A stretch of 64,000 nucleotides of DNA from Cryobacterium roopkundense (GTDB taxonomy: Bacteria; Actinomycetota; Actinomycetes; Actinomycetales; Microbacteriaceae). Shown piece after piece: positions 43,617 through 52,485 of the stretch. Position 1 is the first letter of the stretch, and each line of letters begins with the position of its first letter. Position numbers and translations under genes: made by a program. The notes under the pieces were generated by a model. It searched no databases. It saw nothing but the letters and a program-made list of their open reading frames with translations, and was not told where the DNA came from. The stretch spans positions 3,286,001 to 3,350,000 of the forward strand of contig NZ_JACHBQ010000001.1 in assembly GCF_014200405.1 (NCBI RefSeq). Direction: 5' to 3'.

Positions 43617-44976
43617 TGATCGGCCTTTCCTTCGGTAGTTCGTAGGTGGAGCGACGCTCGCGCAGGGCGAGCGCCGACGCGAAGGTGATGGGGCCGAGGC
43701 GGCCGATGAACATCAGCAGAATCAGGATGACCTGCCCGGCTGGCGGGAGCCCAGCGGTGATTCCAGTGGACAGACCAACGGTGCCGAAGGCCGAAATGGC
43801 CTCGAACAGCAGGGCATCCAGTGAGATGTCGGTCATCACCATGAGCGCGGCCGTCGCGGTGATCACCACGGCCACTGCCAGCAGCACAATCGTGATGGCC
43901 TGGCGGTGCACCGCGCGGGAGAGGCGTTTGCCGAACACGTTCACGGCCACGTCGCCGCGCACCTCGGCCCAGAGAATGAAGAACAACACGGCGAACGTGG
44001 TGATCTTGATGCCGCCGGCCGTGCCGGCCGGGCCGGCTCCGATGAGCATGAGCACGTCCATGCCGAGCAGGCTTGCGGAGTCCATCTGGCCGATGTCGAT
44101 GCTATTGAAACCGGCTGTCCGCGTTTGCACCGACTGGAAGAAGCCCGCGAGCAGCTTGCCCTGCCAGTCCATCGGTCCGAGGGTGTTGGGGTTGTTCCAT
44201 TCCAAGGCGGTGATGTACACCGAGCCGAACACAAGGAGCACGATCGTGCCGGCCACCACGATGCGGGTGTTCATCGTCCATTTGAGCGGGGTGCGCAGGT
44301 GCTTGCGCAGCTGCATGATCACCGGGAATCCGAGCCCGCCGAGGATGATCGCTGCACAGATGGGCAGGCAGATCCACGGGTCGGTCGCGTAGGAGATCAT
44401 GTTGTCGCTGAACAGGGCGAAGCCGGCGTTGTTGAAACTCGACACCGAGTGGAACACTCCCAGCCACACCGCGCGGCCGAACGGTTCGCCGTAGCCGAAC
44501 AGGAATCTGATCGTGAGCAGCACCGCGACGGCGGCCTCGATGATCAGGGAGATCTTCACGACGCCGACCACGAGGCCCTTCACGTCTTCGAGGCCCACGC
44601 TCTTCGCCTCGGCGGCCGCGTTGATGCGCGAGCGCAGTGAGAGTTTGCGCACCACGGCGAGGCCGATCACCGAGGCGAAGGTCATGATGCCGAAGCCGCC
44701 CACCTGGATCAAGGCGAGAATTACGATCTGGCCGAACGGCGTCCAGTAGGTCGCGGTGTCGACCACGGTGAGGCCCGTCACGCACACAGCCGAGGTTGCG
44801 GTGAAGAGCGCCTCCATGAAGGTGGCACTGTCGGGACCGACCCGGGCATTCGGCAGCATGAGCAGGGCCGTGCCCACGAGGATGGTGAACGCGAAAGCGG
44901 ATGCGACGACCTGCGCCGGGTGCAGCCGCCGCCGCTTGGCGGCCCTGCCTGGTTCGCGAGTCGCCGGTGAGTGCAC
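43609..44976 (-). CDS. ktrB: Potassium uptake channel subunit KtrB/TrkH
   Basis: 455-aa membrane protein of the SKT family with four M1-P-M2 repeats. Selectivity-filter segments are visible (SAVCVTGLTVVD, SSFNNAGFALF, TRTAGFNSID, SAFGTVGLSTG), each centred on a conserved glycine. It mediates sodium- or proton-coupled K+ uptake with KtrA. The start is assigned to GTG 44976; a nearby ATG is out of frame. The basic N-terminus (AAKRRRLHPAQ) matches cytoplasmic placement. Confidence 0.9.
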   Translation of the reverse strand: MHSPATREPGRAAKRRRLHPAQVVASAFAFTILVGTALLMLPNARVGPDSATFMEALFTATSAVCVTGLTVVDTATYWTPFGQIVILALIQVGGFGIMTFASVIGLAVVRKLSLRSRINAAAEAKSVGLEDVKGLVVGVVKISLIIEAAVAVLLTIRFLFGYGEPFGRAVWLGVFHSVSSFNNAGFALFSDNMISYATDPWICLPICAAIILGGLGFPVIMQLRKHLRTPLKWTMNTRIVVAGTIVLLVFGSVYITALEWNNPNTLGPMDWQGKLLAGFFQSVQTRTAGFNSIDIGQMDSASLLGMDVLMLIGAGPAGTAGGIKITTFAVLFFILWAEVRGDVAVNVFGKRLSRAVHRQAITIVLLAVAVVITATAALMVMTDISLDALLFEAISAFGTVGLSTGITAGLPPAGQVILILLMFIGRLGPITFASALALRERRSTYELPKERPIIG

Positions 44977-45272
44977 GCATTTACTCTACGTGTGCCGCGG
45001 CGAATTGGCTCTCGGATGGGCAGGGAATGCCGGTTGCCAGCTTCCCGTAAGAACTCTCCCGCGCCGGCCGCGCAGGCCAGTCATGGCGGCGATCGTGGCC
45101 GACTGAAAGTGGCGCACTGCGGCATCCGCTGCCCGAATCGGTCTCTCCGGAGGGCGCCGGACCAAACCCCATTGCGGGGTGCTCCGGACCATTACCGTGC
45201 CCCGGATGAACTTCCGGGCCGTGTGGCTCGAGAACATCGGGCCGAACAGAACAACGACTTGAGGAGTTCTCC
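44977..45272 (+). promoter_or_regulatory. Leader region of the duplicated secreted genes
   Basis: A 296-bp gap between divergent ktrB and the first secreted gene. I see no gene in it. The stretch 45136-45215 is rich in short inverted repeats (CTCCGGAGGGCGCCGGA, CCCCATTGCGGGG) and resembles a structured leader. The last 20 bp (ACTTGAGGAGTTCTCC) match the ribosome-site region of the second copy at 45912-45930. Confidence 0.4.
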
Positions 45273-45818
45273 ATGAACACGATCACCAAGCGCATCGCAG
45301 TACTCGGAGCTACCGGCGCAGCAGCAGGCGCCCTCATCATCGGCGGCCTCGTGGCCCCGGCCCAGGCCGACAGCCTAGACCGCACGAGCACCACCACGAG
45401 CACCGTGACCGACAGCTCCAGCGACCAGGCGCACACCGACCTGATCAACGACCTCTTCAACGGCGCGACCGGCAACGGCGTGCTCGGCAACGACATTCTC
45501 GGTGGCGGCGTGCTCAACGGAGGCCTCGTCAACGGCGGAGTCGCCAACGGCTCGCTCAACCCCGAGGTCGGCGACGTCGCCTCCGGAACCGAGCTGGGCA
45601 ACGGCAACGCCGTCGCCTCTGGCAACGACACCTCCGTCGACGCCCCGGTGACCGCACCGATCACCGCCCCTGTGGAAGCGCCCGTTGAGGCTCCCGTCGG
45701 AAACGGCACCACGACAGACGTGGACGGAGTCGACACCGGCAGCATCGACAGCGACGTGAACAACCTCGTCGACGACGTGCTCGGCGACACCGGACTCACC
45801 TCGATCTTCGGACGCTAA
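45273..45818 (+). CDS. Secreted Gly/Asn-rich low-complexity protein, copy 1
   Basis: 181-aa protein with a clear signal peptide (ITKRIAVLGATGAAAGALII...PAQA, cleaved near residue 32). The mature part has no cysteine: a Ser/Thr/Asp stretch, then GVLNGGLVNGGVANGSLNPE-type repeats, then a VTAPITAPVEAPVEAPVG block and an acidic C-terminus ending SIFGR. It is not recognisable as any enzyme. It is nearly identical to the next gene, so the pair arose by recent tandem duplication. A strong GAGGAG site precedes the ATG. It could be a surface or matrix protein. Confidence 0.75.
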   Translation: MNTITKRIAVLGATGAAAGALIIGGLVAPAQADSLDRTSTTTSTVTDSSSDQAHTDLINDLFNGATGNGVLGNDILGGGVLNGGLVNGGVANGSLNPEVGDVASGTELGNGNAVASGNDTSVDAPVTAPITAPVEAPVEAPVGNGTTTDVDGVDTGSIDSDVNNLVDDVLGDTGLTSIFGR

Positions 45819-45843
45819 GCACCACCTGCACGACCTGCACGAC

Positions 45844-45879
45844 CGAATCGGGGGATTCCTCTCGGGGATCCCCGGTTCG
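45844..45879 (+). terminator. Hairpin after first secreted gene
   Basis: CGAATCGGGGGAT (45844-45856) pairs with ATCCCCGGTTCG (45868-45879), an imperfect 12-bp stem starting 26 bp past the stop. It may terminate or attenuate transcription between the two paralogues. Confidence 0.55.
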
Positions 45880-45930
45880 TGGCCCGAAGACCTTCCGGCC
45901 GACACGCAACACAGACTTGAGGAGTACCCC

Positions 45931-46464
45931 ATGAACACCATCACCAAGCGCATCGCAGTATTCGGAGCAACCGGCGCAGCAGCAAGCGCCCTCATCATCG
46001 GCGGCCTCGTGGCCCCGGCGCAGGCCGACAGCCTCGACCGCACGAGCACCACCACGAGCACCGTGACCGACAGCTCCAGCGACCAGGAGCACACCGACCT
46101 CTTCAACGGCGCGACCGGCAACGGCGTGCTCGGCAACGACGTCGCCAACGGCGGCGTGGCCAACGGCGGGCTCGTGAACGGTGGAGTCGGCAACGGCTCG
46201 CTCAACCCCGAGGTCGGCGACGTCGCCTCCGGAACCGAGCTGGGCAACGGCAACGCCGTCGCCTCTGGCAACGACATTTCCGTCGACGCCCCGGTGACCG
46301 CACCGATCACCGCCCCTGTGGAAGCGCCCGTTGAGGCTCCCGTCGGAAACGGCACCACGACAGACGTGGACGGAGTCGACACCGGCAACATCGACAGCGA
46401 CGTGAACAACCTCGTCGACGACGTGCTCGGCGACATCGACCTCAACTCGATCTTCGGACGCTAA
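45931..46464 (+). CDS. Secreted Gly/Asn-rich low-complexity protein, copy 2
   Basis: 177-aa paralogue of the preceding gene. The signal peptide differs at two residues, and the last ~95 residues are nearly identical down to the DNA. The middle differs by small in-frame losses: the INDL segment is missing, and the NGG block reads ANGGVANGGLVNGGVGNGS. The same GAGGAG leader precedes the ATG. Differences confined to the repeat block suggest slippage or selection on repeat length. No function can be assigned. Confidence 0.75.
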   Translation: MNTITKRIAVFGATGAAASALIIGGLVAPAQADSLDRTSTTTSTVTDSSSDQEHTDLFNGATGNGVLGNDVANGGVANGGLVNGGVGNGSLNPEVGDVASGTELGNGNAVASGNDISVDAPVTAPITAPVEAPVEAPVGNGTTTDVDGVDTGNIDSDVNNLVDDVLGDIDLNSIFGR

Positions 46465-46486
46465 GCACCAGCACCAGCACCAGCGA

Positions 46487-46520
46487 AACGGGCGATTCCC
46501 TCCGGGGGATCGCCCGTTCT
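46487..46520 (+). terminator. Strong hairpin after second secreted gene
   Basis: AACGGGCGAT (46487-46496) and its complement ATCGCCCGTT (46509-46518) form a perfect 10-bp stem with a 12-nt loop, followed by CTTCG. It lies 22 bp after the stop and is the best intrinsic terminator in the window. Confidence 0.75.
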
Positions 46521-46662
46521 TCGTGCGCTGCGCGCCGGCCGCGCGGATGCCGTGCCCCCATTTTTAGTGCCACCCAAAGTGAGTCTGTGGGGGCGGCCAG
46601 ATATGGGGCATACTCGGTGTACACGGGCAAATCAGTGCCTGGTGCACGTCATGGGGGGCGAT

Positions 46663-47262
46663 GTGGGTCGAATCATCGTTTTGCGTCCGTACAAGCACCT
46701 GTTGCGAGACACTCTCACCATCTTTCTGGCGTTCTGCGCCCCCACCTTCGCGGTTCTGTACTGGCTCAATGTTCCACAGGGCACGTGGGCTCCCGTGCTC
46801 ATCGTGCAGGGCTTCATCACCGTCATCTACGCCCTGAGCATGATCGCCGCGTACCGCGTGCTGATTCGCCTGGACGAAGACGGCATCACGGAGCGTGGGT
46901 TCTTCCGGCCCTATGAGACTTTCCCGCTGGAAACCGTGGGCAGCGTCGTCCTCCTCGATCTCTACGCAAGCAGTGCCCTCGACACCAACCGGCAGCTCTT
47001 CATTACTGATCACGACGGCAAACTGCTCATTCGCATGCGCGGTCAGTTCTGGTCCCCCGACGACATGGACTCGCTCGCCGACGAGATGGACGTGCCCGTC
47101 GTGCGAGTACCGGAGCCGATGACGCTCGCCGACCTCAACCGCCTTCGCCCCGAATTGCTCTACTGGTTCGAGCGTCGGCCGTCGCTGCGCACCGCGCACG
47201 AGCCGCTCACGGTCGATTCTTCGGTCGCCGCCGCACTAGCCGTGCAGCCCCTGCGCAACTAG
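46663..47262 (+). CDS. Membrane protein with PH-like domain
   Basis: 199-aa protein. Two hydrophobic helices near residues 15-60 (TIFLAFCAPTFAVLYWL and LIVQGFITVIYALSMIAA) are followed by a small beta-rich domain (RVLIRLDEDGITERGFFRPYETFPLETVGSVVL). That pattern resembles bacterial PH-domain membrane proteins. GTG 46663 is chosen because GGGGGG lies 5-10 bp upstream; longer in-frame starts at 46552 and 46651 have no ribosome site. It converges with the GNAT gene, the stops overlapping by 4 bp. The function is unknown. Confidence 0.55.
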   Translation: MGRIIVLRPYKHLLRDTLTIFLAFCAPTFAVLYWLNVPQGTWAPVLIVQGFITVIYALSMIAAYRVLIRLDEDGITERGFFRPYETFPLETVGSVVLLDLYASSALDTNRQLFITDHDGKLLIRMRGQFWSPDDMDSLADEMDVPVVRVPEPMTLADLNRLRPELLYWFERRPSLRTAHEPLTVDSSVAAALAVQPLRN

Positions 47263-48050
47263 GCGGGCTTCGGGGAGCCGTCCGCGGCATCCGTTGTGAG
47301 CACGTAGTCGTTGTCGACGTTGACCTCCGGGCGCAGGCCGGAGGTGAGCCCGTCGGTGAAGAGTCGGCGCGACTCCGCGCGCAGCCGAGCGGCCGCCTCG
47401 GGGTCTGCGGCGCGCAGCTGCTCGAAGTCGACGTCGAGGCGCAGGCGTTCCACACCCGTCCACGCCGGGGGCGTCGCTCCGGCGAGGGCGTTGCCCACCC
47501 GAGGCGAGTCGAGTCGCCAGGTCACCTCGAAGCGGTCGCTCTGATCCGTGCCGGTGATGGCGTCGTCGAGCCGACCGTAGAAATCCGGCAGGAATTTCGT
47601 CACCTCTGCGCCGAGTTTCACGAGGTTAAAGTGGGCGTTGCGGCGGATGAGCGGGTCGAAGGTCCAGCGCATCTCCGTGACCCCGCGCTCCAGGCAGGCC
47701 GCGCGCTGGAAGAGTTTGAGGGCATAGCCCACCCCGTGGCTGCGGCGCCACGGCACGACCGCTGCCATGTGGGAATGCAGGTGCAGTCCGCCGGACCAAC
47801 CCAGAAAACCGAGCGCGGCACCGACGGGACGCCCGTCGCCGAGCGCCACCAGAACTGTGTTGCCGGCGTAATCCAGGGCGAGCAGCATCGAGCGGTCGGG
47901 GCCGTGGCCCACGCCCCAGGTGCGGTCGAACAGGCCGAGAACCCCGGTGATGTCGCTCGGGTCTGCGGAACGTACGGTCACGCCGGCGGCGCTGGCCGCG
48001 GCATCCGCGCGCCGAAAGGCCTCTGTCACGGTGATCGGGTCAACGGTCAT
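47259..48050 (-). CDS. GNAT-type N-acetyltransferase, COG3375-like
   Basis: 263-aa protein with an N-terminal GNAT fold: VRSADPSDITGVLGLFDRTW, then the acetyl-CoA-binding strand and loop (MAAVVPWRRSHGVGYALKLFQRAACLERG), where the R-x-x-G-x-G/A pattern is R-S-H-G-V-G. A second half (FNLVKLGAEVTKFLPDFYG) matches the COG3375 group of predicted acetyltransferases. ATG 48050 is chosen; an in-frame GTG at 48071 is possible. The substrate is unknown. Confidence 0.7.
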   Translation of the reverse strand: MTVDPITVTEAFRRADAAASAAGVTVRSADPSDITGVLGLFDRTWGVGHGPDRSMLLALDYAGNTVLVALGDGRPVGAALGFLGWSGGLHLHSHMAAVVPWRRSHGVGYALKLFQRAACLERGVTEMRWTFDPLIRRNAHFNLVKLGAEVTKFLPDFYGRLDDAITGTDQSDRFEVTWRLDSPRVGNALAGATPPAWTGVERLRLDVDFEQLRAADPEAAARLRAESRRLFTDGLTSGLRPEVNVDNDYVLTTDAADGSPKPA

Positions 48051-48091
48051 GCCACTGAGTAGACCACACACGGCACCGGTTGCGGCAGCCG

Positions 48092-48805
48092 CTACGGGCT
48101 TTCGGTCGGTTTGCTCCCTCGTTTTCGCAGCGGATGCCGCCGGGCCAGTTGCCGTTCACCGTCCAGCTTGGCCGCGATCGGCGCCCAGAGCACCACGGCC
48201 ACGCCGGCGCCGATCAGCAGGCCGCCGAACGTGTCGGTGAGCCAGTGCGCCCCAAGATAGGTGCGGCTGAGCAGCATGATCAGCGTGTAGGCGAGGCCCG
48301 CCACCCAGACCCACACGCGCGGGAAGATGATTCCGAGCACCACGGCCATGGTCGCCGCGTTGGCGACATGCCCCGAAGGGAACGAACCGAAATCGGACGT
48401 GACCAGGATATCCAGCGGCCGGGCGCGGCCGAAGGCATGCTTGAGCAGCTGCACGATTCCGGCGCTCACGATCGTGGCGACCAGAAAGTAGGCCGCGGCC
48501 CAGGGGCGTCTGAGGTACAGGAGAACGAGGACTACGGCCCCGGGGATCACGAACACGCCCAGCACGCCGGCGCCGAGATAGTTCATGAACAGCGACGGAA
48601 CCTCCCACACCGGGGCGCGGTGCTCGACGATCTCGTTCATCCACTCGGTGTCGATCTCGAGCAGCCCGCTCGAACGGGCCACCACGAGCGAGCCGAGCGC
48701 GGCCGCGAGGGCCAGGGCGAGCACGCCGCTGATGAGCGGCCAGCGCCGGGAGATGCGCCGGGCGCTCGGGGTCGCGGCGCGCTCCGGCGCCTCAGGACTC
48801 GTCAT
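48092..48805 (-). CDS. PAP2-family membrane phosphatase
   Basis: 237-aa membrane protein with the three PAP2 phosphatase motifs in order: KHAFGRARP, FPSGH and SRTYLGAHWLTD, containing the catalytic His pair. About six helices surround them. It likely dephosphorylates undecaprenyl pyrophosphate or phosphatidic acid at the outer membrane face. It is a single gene, followed on the upstream side by a tandem-repeat region. Confidence 0.88.
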   Translation of the reverse strand: MTSPEAPERAATPSARRISRRWPLISGVLALALAAALGSLVVARSSGLLEIDTEWMNEIVEHRAPVWEVPSLFMNYLGAGVLGVFVIPGAVVLVLLYLRRPWAAAYFLVATIVSAGIVQLLKHAFGRARPLDILVTSDFGSFPSGHVANAATMAVVLGIIFPRVWVWVAGLAYTLIMLLSRTYLGAHWLTDTFGGLLIGAGVAVVLWAPIAAKLDGERQLARRHPLRKRGSKPTESP

Positions 48806-48880
48806 GCTGCAATGTTAGGCGCGAGTCGCGCTCTTCGAGCGGATGCGGCGGCGCCGGCCTCGCGCGCGGCTCGCGCCGTC

Positions 48881-49033
48881 GCGCCGCGGCCGCGTGGCGC
48901 TACCGCCACAGCGGGCGCGCGCCGCGACACCGGCGCTCCACACGGGAGGCTCGCGCCGCGGCCGCGTGGCGCTACCGCCACAGCGGGCGCGCGCCGCGAC
49001 ACCGGCGCTCCACACGGGAGGCTCGCGCCGCGG
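48881..49033. repeat. Perfect 72-bp tandem repeat
   Basis: Two identical 72-bp units (48881-48952 and 48953-49024) are followed by the first 9 bp of a third. Each contains TGGCGCTACCGCCACAGCGG. The same core at 72-bp spacing occurs between narH and narJ (34531). The array fills the gap between the PAP2 phosphatase and the efflux gene and forms GC-rich hairpins. It creates a spurious repetitive reading frame on the minus strand. Confidence 0.9.
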
Positions 49034-49074
49034 CATCCGCTCACAGCGTGATCCGCGCCCGCACGGCGCGGCGG

Positions 49075-50352
49075 CTAGTGATCGAGCGCGGGAACCGTGC
49101 GCGGACGCACGATCAGCCAGAGCGCGAGGATTCCGAGCACCGCCGTGGTGCCCATGACTGCCGACATCGGAACCGCGTTGTCCACCCCGAACCAGCCGAC
49201 CACCGGGGAGATCAGTCCGGCCACGCCGAAGTTCGCGGCACCGAGCAGGGAGGCCGCTGTTCCGGCCTCGTGGCCGTGCCCGTTGAGCGCGATCACCTGC
49301 ACGCTCGGCAGGGTGAAACCGCAGGCCGCGATGAAGAACCACAGCGGAACGAGAGTTCCCCAGAGCCCGGCTCCGGCAATGTCGAGCACCATAATAGCCA
49401 GCGCCGTCACGAGGAGCACGACCGTGGAGACCGAGAGTATCCACTGCGGGCCGATGTTCAGCCGGTGCATGAGTCGGGAGCTGAGCTGCACACCGGTGAC
49501 GATGCCGAGCGAGTTCACGGCGAACAGGATGCCGTACTGCTGCGCGCTCAGGTCGTACACCTGCTGGAACAGGAACGGCGAGGCCGACAGGTACGAGAAC
49601 AGTCCGGTGAACGTCATCGCGCCGATGATGGCGACACCCACGAAGGTGCGGTCGCCGAGCACCGCACGGTAGCGCTGGCCGAGGGTGTTGTGGCCACGAA
49701 CATGGCGCTCGGTCTTGGGCAGGGTCTCCACGATGAAGAACGTCACGGCCAGGATAACCACGGCGCCGTACGCGGCGAGCACCCAGAAGATTCCACGCCA
49801 GGGCATCACGAGCAGCAGCTGCGAGCCGATCACCGGGGCGAGCACCGGCGCGAGCCCACTCACCAGGGCGAGGCGGGAGAGCATCTTCACGAGCGGCTTG
49901 CCGCCGAACAGGTCGCGCACCATGGCGAGCGCCACGACCGCACCGGCCGCCGCACCGAACCCCTGCAGCACGCGGAACACACCGAGCCACACGATGTCGG
50001 TCGAGAGCGCGGCTCCGATGCACGCCAGAATGTGGAACGCCGTCGCGAGAATCAGCGGCAGCTTACGCCCCACCTTGTCGCTCCACGGGCCCACCACGAG
50101 CTGGCCGAAACCGAAGCCGATCATGGTACCGGTGAGGGTGAGCTGAATCGCGGCCGGAGACACCCCGAGATCGCTCTCGAGCGTGGGGAACGCCGGCAGG
50201 TAGAGGTCGATCGTGAACGGGCCGAGCGCGGTGAGCATGCCCAGGATCAGGATGTAGACGAGGCGCTGACGGCGCGAGAGGGCATCGCCGGGGTGGCGTG
50301 CGGTCGAGCGCAGTTGGGCTGCGCTGAAAACTGGGATGGCGGCAGTAGTCAC
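49075..50352 (-). CDS. Bcr/CflA family multidrug efflux MFS transporter
   Basis: 425-aa major facilitator with twelve helices. The start of helix 1 (ILILGMLTALGPFTIDLYLPAFP) with its embedded acidic Asp is the Bcr/CflA hallmark, and motif A appears as GPWSDKVGRKLPLI in loop 2-3. These pumps export drugs such as bicyclomycin and chloramphenicol, or sulfonamides, by proton antiport. GTG 50352 is chosen; a longer in-frame start at 50442 lacks a hydrophobic or conserved lead-in. It is monocistronic. Confidence 0.88.
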   Translation of the reverse strand: MTTAAIPVFSAAQLRSTARHPGDALSRRQRLVYILILGMLTALGPFTIDLYLPAFPTLESDLGVSPAAIQLTLTGTMIGFGFGQLVVGPWSDKVGRKLPLILATAFHILACIGAALSTDIVWLGVFRVLQGFGAAAGAVVALAMVRDLFGGKPLVKMLSRLALVSGLAPVLAPVIGSQLLLVMPWRGIFWVLAAYGAVVILAVTFFIVETLPKTERHVRGHNTLGQRYRAVLGDRTFVGVAIIGAMTFTGLFSYLSASPFLFQQVYDLSAQQYGILFAVNSLGIVTGVQLSSRLMHRLNIGPQWILSVSTVVLLVTALAIMVLDIAGAGLWGTLVPLWFFIAACGFTLPSVQVIALNGHGHEAGTAASLLGAANFGVAGLISPVVGWFGVDNAVPMSAVMGTTAVLGILALWLIVRPRTVPALDH

Positions 50353-50504
50353 GTAGGTGATGTCCTCAAAGATGTGATTCGAACGGATGCTGGCCCAGCT
50401 GTGTGCGGGCGGCGGCACCACGCGCAAATTCTCGGGCCGCACTGGGGGCTAAGCCGCGCCGGGCGTGTCGTATTCCCATTCTGGCCAATTTGTTGTGCAC
50501 ATCG

Positions 50505-50999
50505 TCAAAAAACCTTCCAACCGCGGGCCCGCGCCACGGATGCCTGCCGGCCGTCGTCCGCGCCAAACCCGAGTTTCTCGCCAGCGTCGGCCAGCTGCGC
50601 GAAGCAGAGCTCCGCGGCGGCCACGTGCCAGGCGTGTGCTGCGCCGAGCCCCTCCGTCTCCGCCAGTGCGTGGGCGCGGTCCTCAGCCTCGCCGGCCTCC
50701 TGCTCGACGATCTGCACGAGCCCGGATTCGGAGTCAACGAGGTCAGCGAGGGTTGCGAGGGCGCCCTCGGGCGTCATGCCGCGCGCCACACCCTCGGCCA
50801 CGGCATCCGCTGCACACTCGGCGAGGGCCTGCGGCGTGGAGACGAGCTGCACCTGAGAGGACCCGGCAAAGCTCGTGGCGCGTCCTGGTTCGAGCAGCCG
50901 CACCAGCAGCGACGGCCCCGCATAAATGATCACGAGGTCATCTGGCCGGTGCCGGTGCCGGTACCGGTACCGAGCCTGCCGCTGGCGCGCCCACAACAT
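50505..50999 (-). CDS. Hypothetical protein
   Basis: About 164 aa, not recognised. From DDLVIIYAGPSLLVRLLEP onward the frame has strongly GC-biased third positions, as expected of a real gene. It encodes an acidic helical protein (ALAECAADAVAEGVARG, EGALATLADLVDSESG). The first ~20 residues are a suspicious RYRYRHRHR stretch that overlaps a sequence resembling one at 52741. The true start may therefore be a GTG near 50933, giving ~142 aa. It could be a cytosolic regulatory or binding protein. Confidence 0.45.
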   Translation of the reverse strand: MLWARQRQARYRYRHRHRPDDLVIIYAGPSLLVRLLEPGRATSFAGSSQVQLVSTPQALAECAADAVAEGVARGMTPEGALATLADLVDSESGLVQIVEQEAGEAEDRAHALAETEGLGAAHAWHVAAAELCFAQLADAGEKLGFGADDGRQASVARARGWKVF

Positions 51000-51081
51000 G
51001 CACCCGCGGCCGCGATACCCTGAGCATGAGCAGGAAGCGGGCGCGGCGACGGGGCGGCGGAAGTCGGAGTGTGGGAACGCG

Positions 51082-52485
51082 TCATGCGGGGCGGCGCCGC
51101 ACCGCATGCACGGCGAGAAGTTCGCGGGCGGCCAGCCCGATGATGGCGCTGTAAGTGGGGTAGGCGAAGCGCACCTGTGCGAGTGTGGCCACGTCGACAC
51201 CCGCCGCCATGGCCGTGGTCAGCGACTGAACCACCTCGACCGCGTTCTCACCGGTGGCGTGCGCTCCGAGCAGAAATTCGCCCCGACGGTCGGCGATGAG
51301 TTTGAGAAAGCCTCGTTCGCGGTTGTCAATTACCGCGCGGTCCAGCCGGGAGTACGGCACCAGCACCACGATGGCCTGCTCGTCACGCCGCAGCGATTGC
51401 TCCTCGGTGAGGCCGACCCCGGCATAGTCGGGATCCGTGAACCCGCCGGCCGGCAGCAGATGTGGCGGCGTGCGCCGGTTCACGCCCAGAACGGCATTCT
51501 CGGCCGCCGCTTCCCCCTCGAACTGCGCCGCCTGCACGAGCATGTCGCGTCCGTTCGCGTCGCCGACAGCGTAAATGTGCGGCACCGAGCTGCGAAAGAA
51601 GGCGTCGATCATGATCGATGACCGAGCCGTGTCGACCCCGGCCGCCTCGAGGCCGAGGTCGAGCACATCCGCTGGCCATCCAGTGGACATGATCACGGCG
51701 TCGAAAGAGCCGGTCATGGGCTCGCCGCCACGGGTGAAGTGCAGGGTGATTGAGGCATCCGCTTCGCGCACGAGCGAGGTGATGCCGCCGATTCCGAGGT
51801 GCACGGTGACCCCCTGGTCGACGAAGGCCTCGACGACGGCGGTCGAGACGGAGGCGTCGGAGTTGACCAGGATGCGCGGCGCCAAGTCGAGCAGGGTCAC
51901 CGCCGAACCGAACGACGTGAAAACCGTGACGAGCTGGGTGCCGGTGTTGCCACCTCCGATGACGGCCAGGCGGCGAGGAATGTCGGGCAACGACAGAATG
52001 TGTTCGGGAACGACTGCGAGCTCAGCCCCCGGAATCGGCAGCCGGCGGGAGTGCCCGCCGACGCACACGATGAAAGATGCCGCCGTGAGAACGCGCCCGG
52101 AATCGAGCACCACCGCCGAATCGCTCGTGAAGCGGGCACGCCCCTCGAGCACCAGGGTGACTCCCGCGTCCGCAAATCGAGCGGCTTCGTTCTTGAGGGA
52201 CCGCACCCGGTTTACCGTGTGGGTCACCCGCGCCACGGTCGCCGGCCAGTCGATGGGGCGCTCAATGACGCTGATGCCGTAGGTGTCGGCGGTGCGAATC
52301 TCACGCATCAACCGCGCGGTGGTGGCCAGCACGCGAGTGGGAACGCAGCCGGTGTTCACGCAGGTGCCGCCGAGCCGATCGGCTTCGAGCACCGCCACCG
52401 TCGCGCCCAATTCGGCGGCGCGCAGGGCGGCCGCGGTTCCGGCCGGACCAGCACCGATCACGATAACGTCGAACTGATCCGGCAT
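51082..52485 (-). CDS. Flavin disulfide-reductase-like FAD/NAD(P) oxidoreductase
   Basis: 467-aa enzyme of the lipoamide dehydrogenase/mercuric reductase superfamily. FAD loop VIVIGAGPAGTAAALRA, redox-active GGTCVNTGCVP (Cys42 and Cys47), NAD loop AVIGGGNTGTQL and IYAVGDANGRD are all present. In the C-terminal dimer domain the usual catalytic HxHPTxxE is replaced by FAYPTYSAIIG, so the proton-transfer histidine is missing. That argues against lipoamide or mercuric reductase activity; the substrate is unknown. ATG 52485 has GGAG six bases upstream and is preferred over longer frames. Confidence 0.8.
   Translation of the reverse strand: MPDQFDVIVIGAGPAGTAAALRAAELGATVAVLEADRLGGTCVNTGCVPTRVLATTARLMREIRTADTYGISVIERPIDWPATVARVTHTVNRVRSLKNEAARFADAGVTLVLEGRARFTSDSAVVLDSGRVLTAASFIVCVGGHSRRLPIPGAELAVVPEHILSLPDIPRRLAVIGGGNTGTQLVTVFTSFGSAVTLLDLAPRILVNSDASVSTAVVEAFVDQGVTVHLGIGGITSLVREADASITLHFTRGGEPMTGSFDAVIMSTGWPADVLDLGLEAAGVDTARSSIMIDAFFRSSVPHIYAVGDANGRDMLVQAAQFEGEAAAENAVLGVNRRTPPHLLPAGGFTDPDYAGVGLTEEQSLRRDEQAIVVLVPYSRLDRAVIDNRERGFLKLIADRRGEFLLGAHATGENAVEVVQSLTTAMAAGVDVATLAQVRFAYPTYSAIIGLAARELLAVHAVRRRPA

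Noticed and set aside
48802..49044. Small minus-strand frame with repeated RAPAVAVAP units
   Set aside because: It is created by the 72-bp tandem repeat (72 is a multiple of 3), with no ribosome site and no protein-like composition.
49048..50856. 602-codon plus-strand frame opposite the efflux gene
   Set aside because: Its translation is rich in His, Glu, Arg and Gly without domains, and it crosses an intergenic region; the minus-strand MFS gene explains the open frame.
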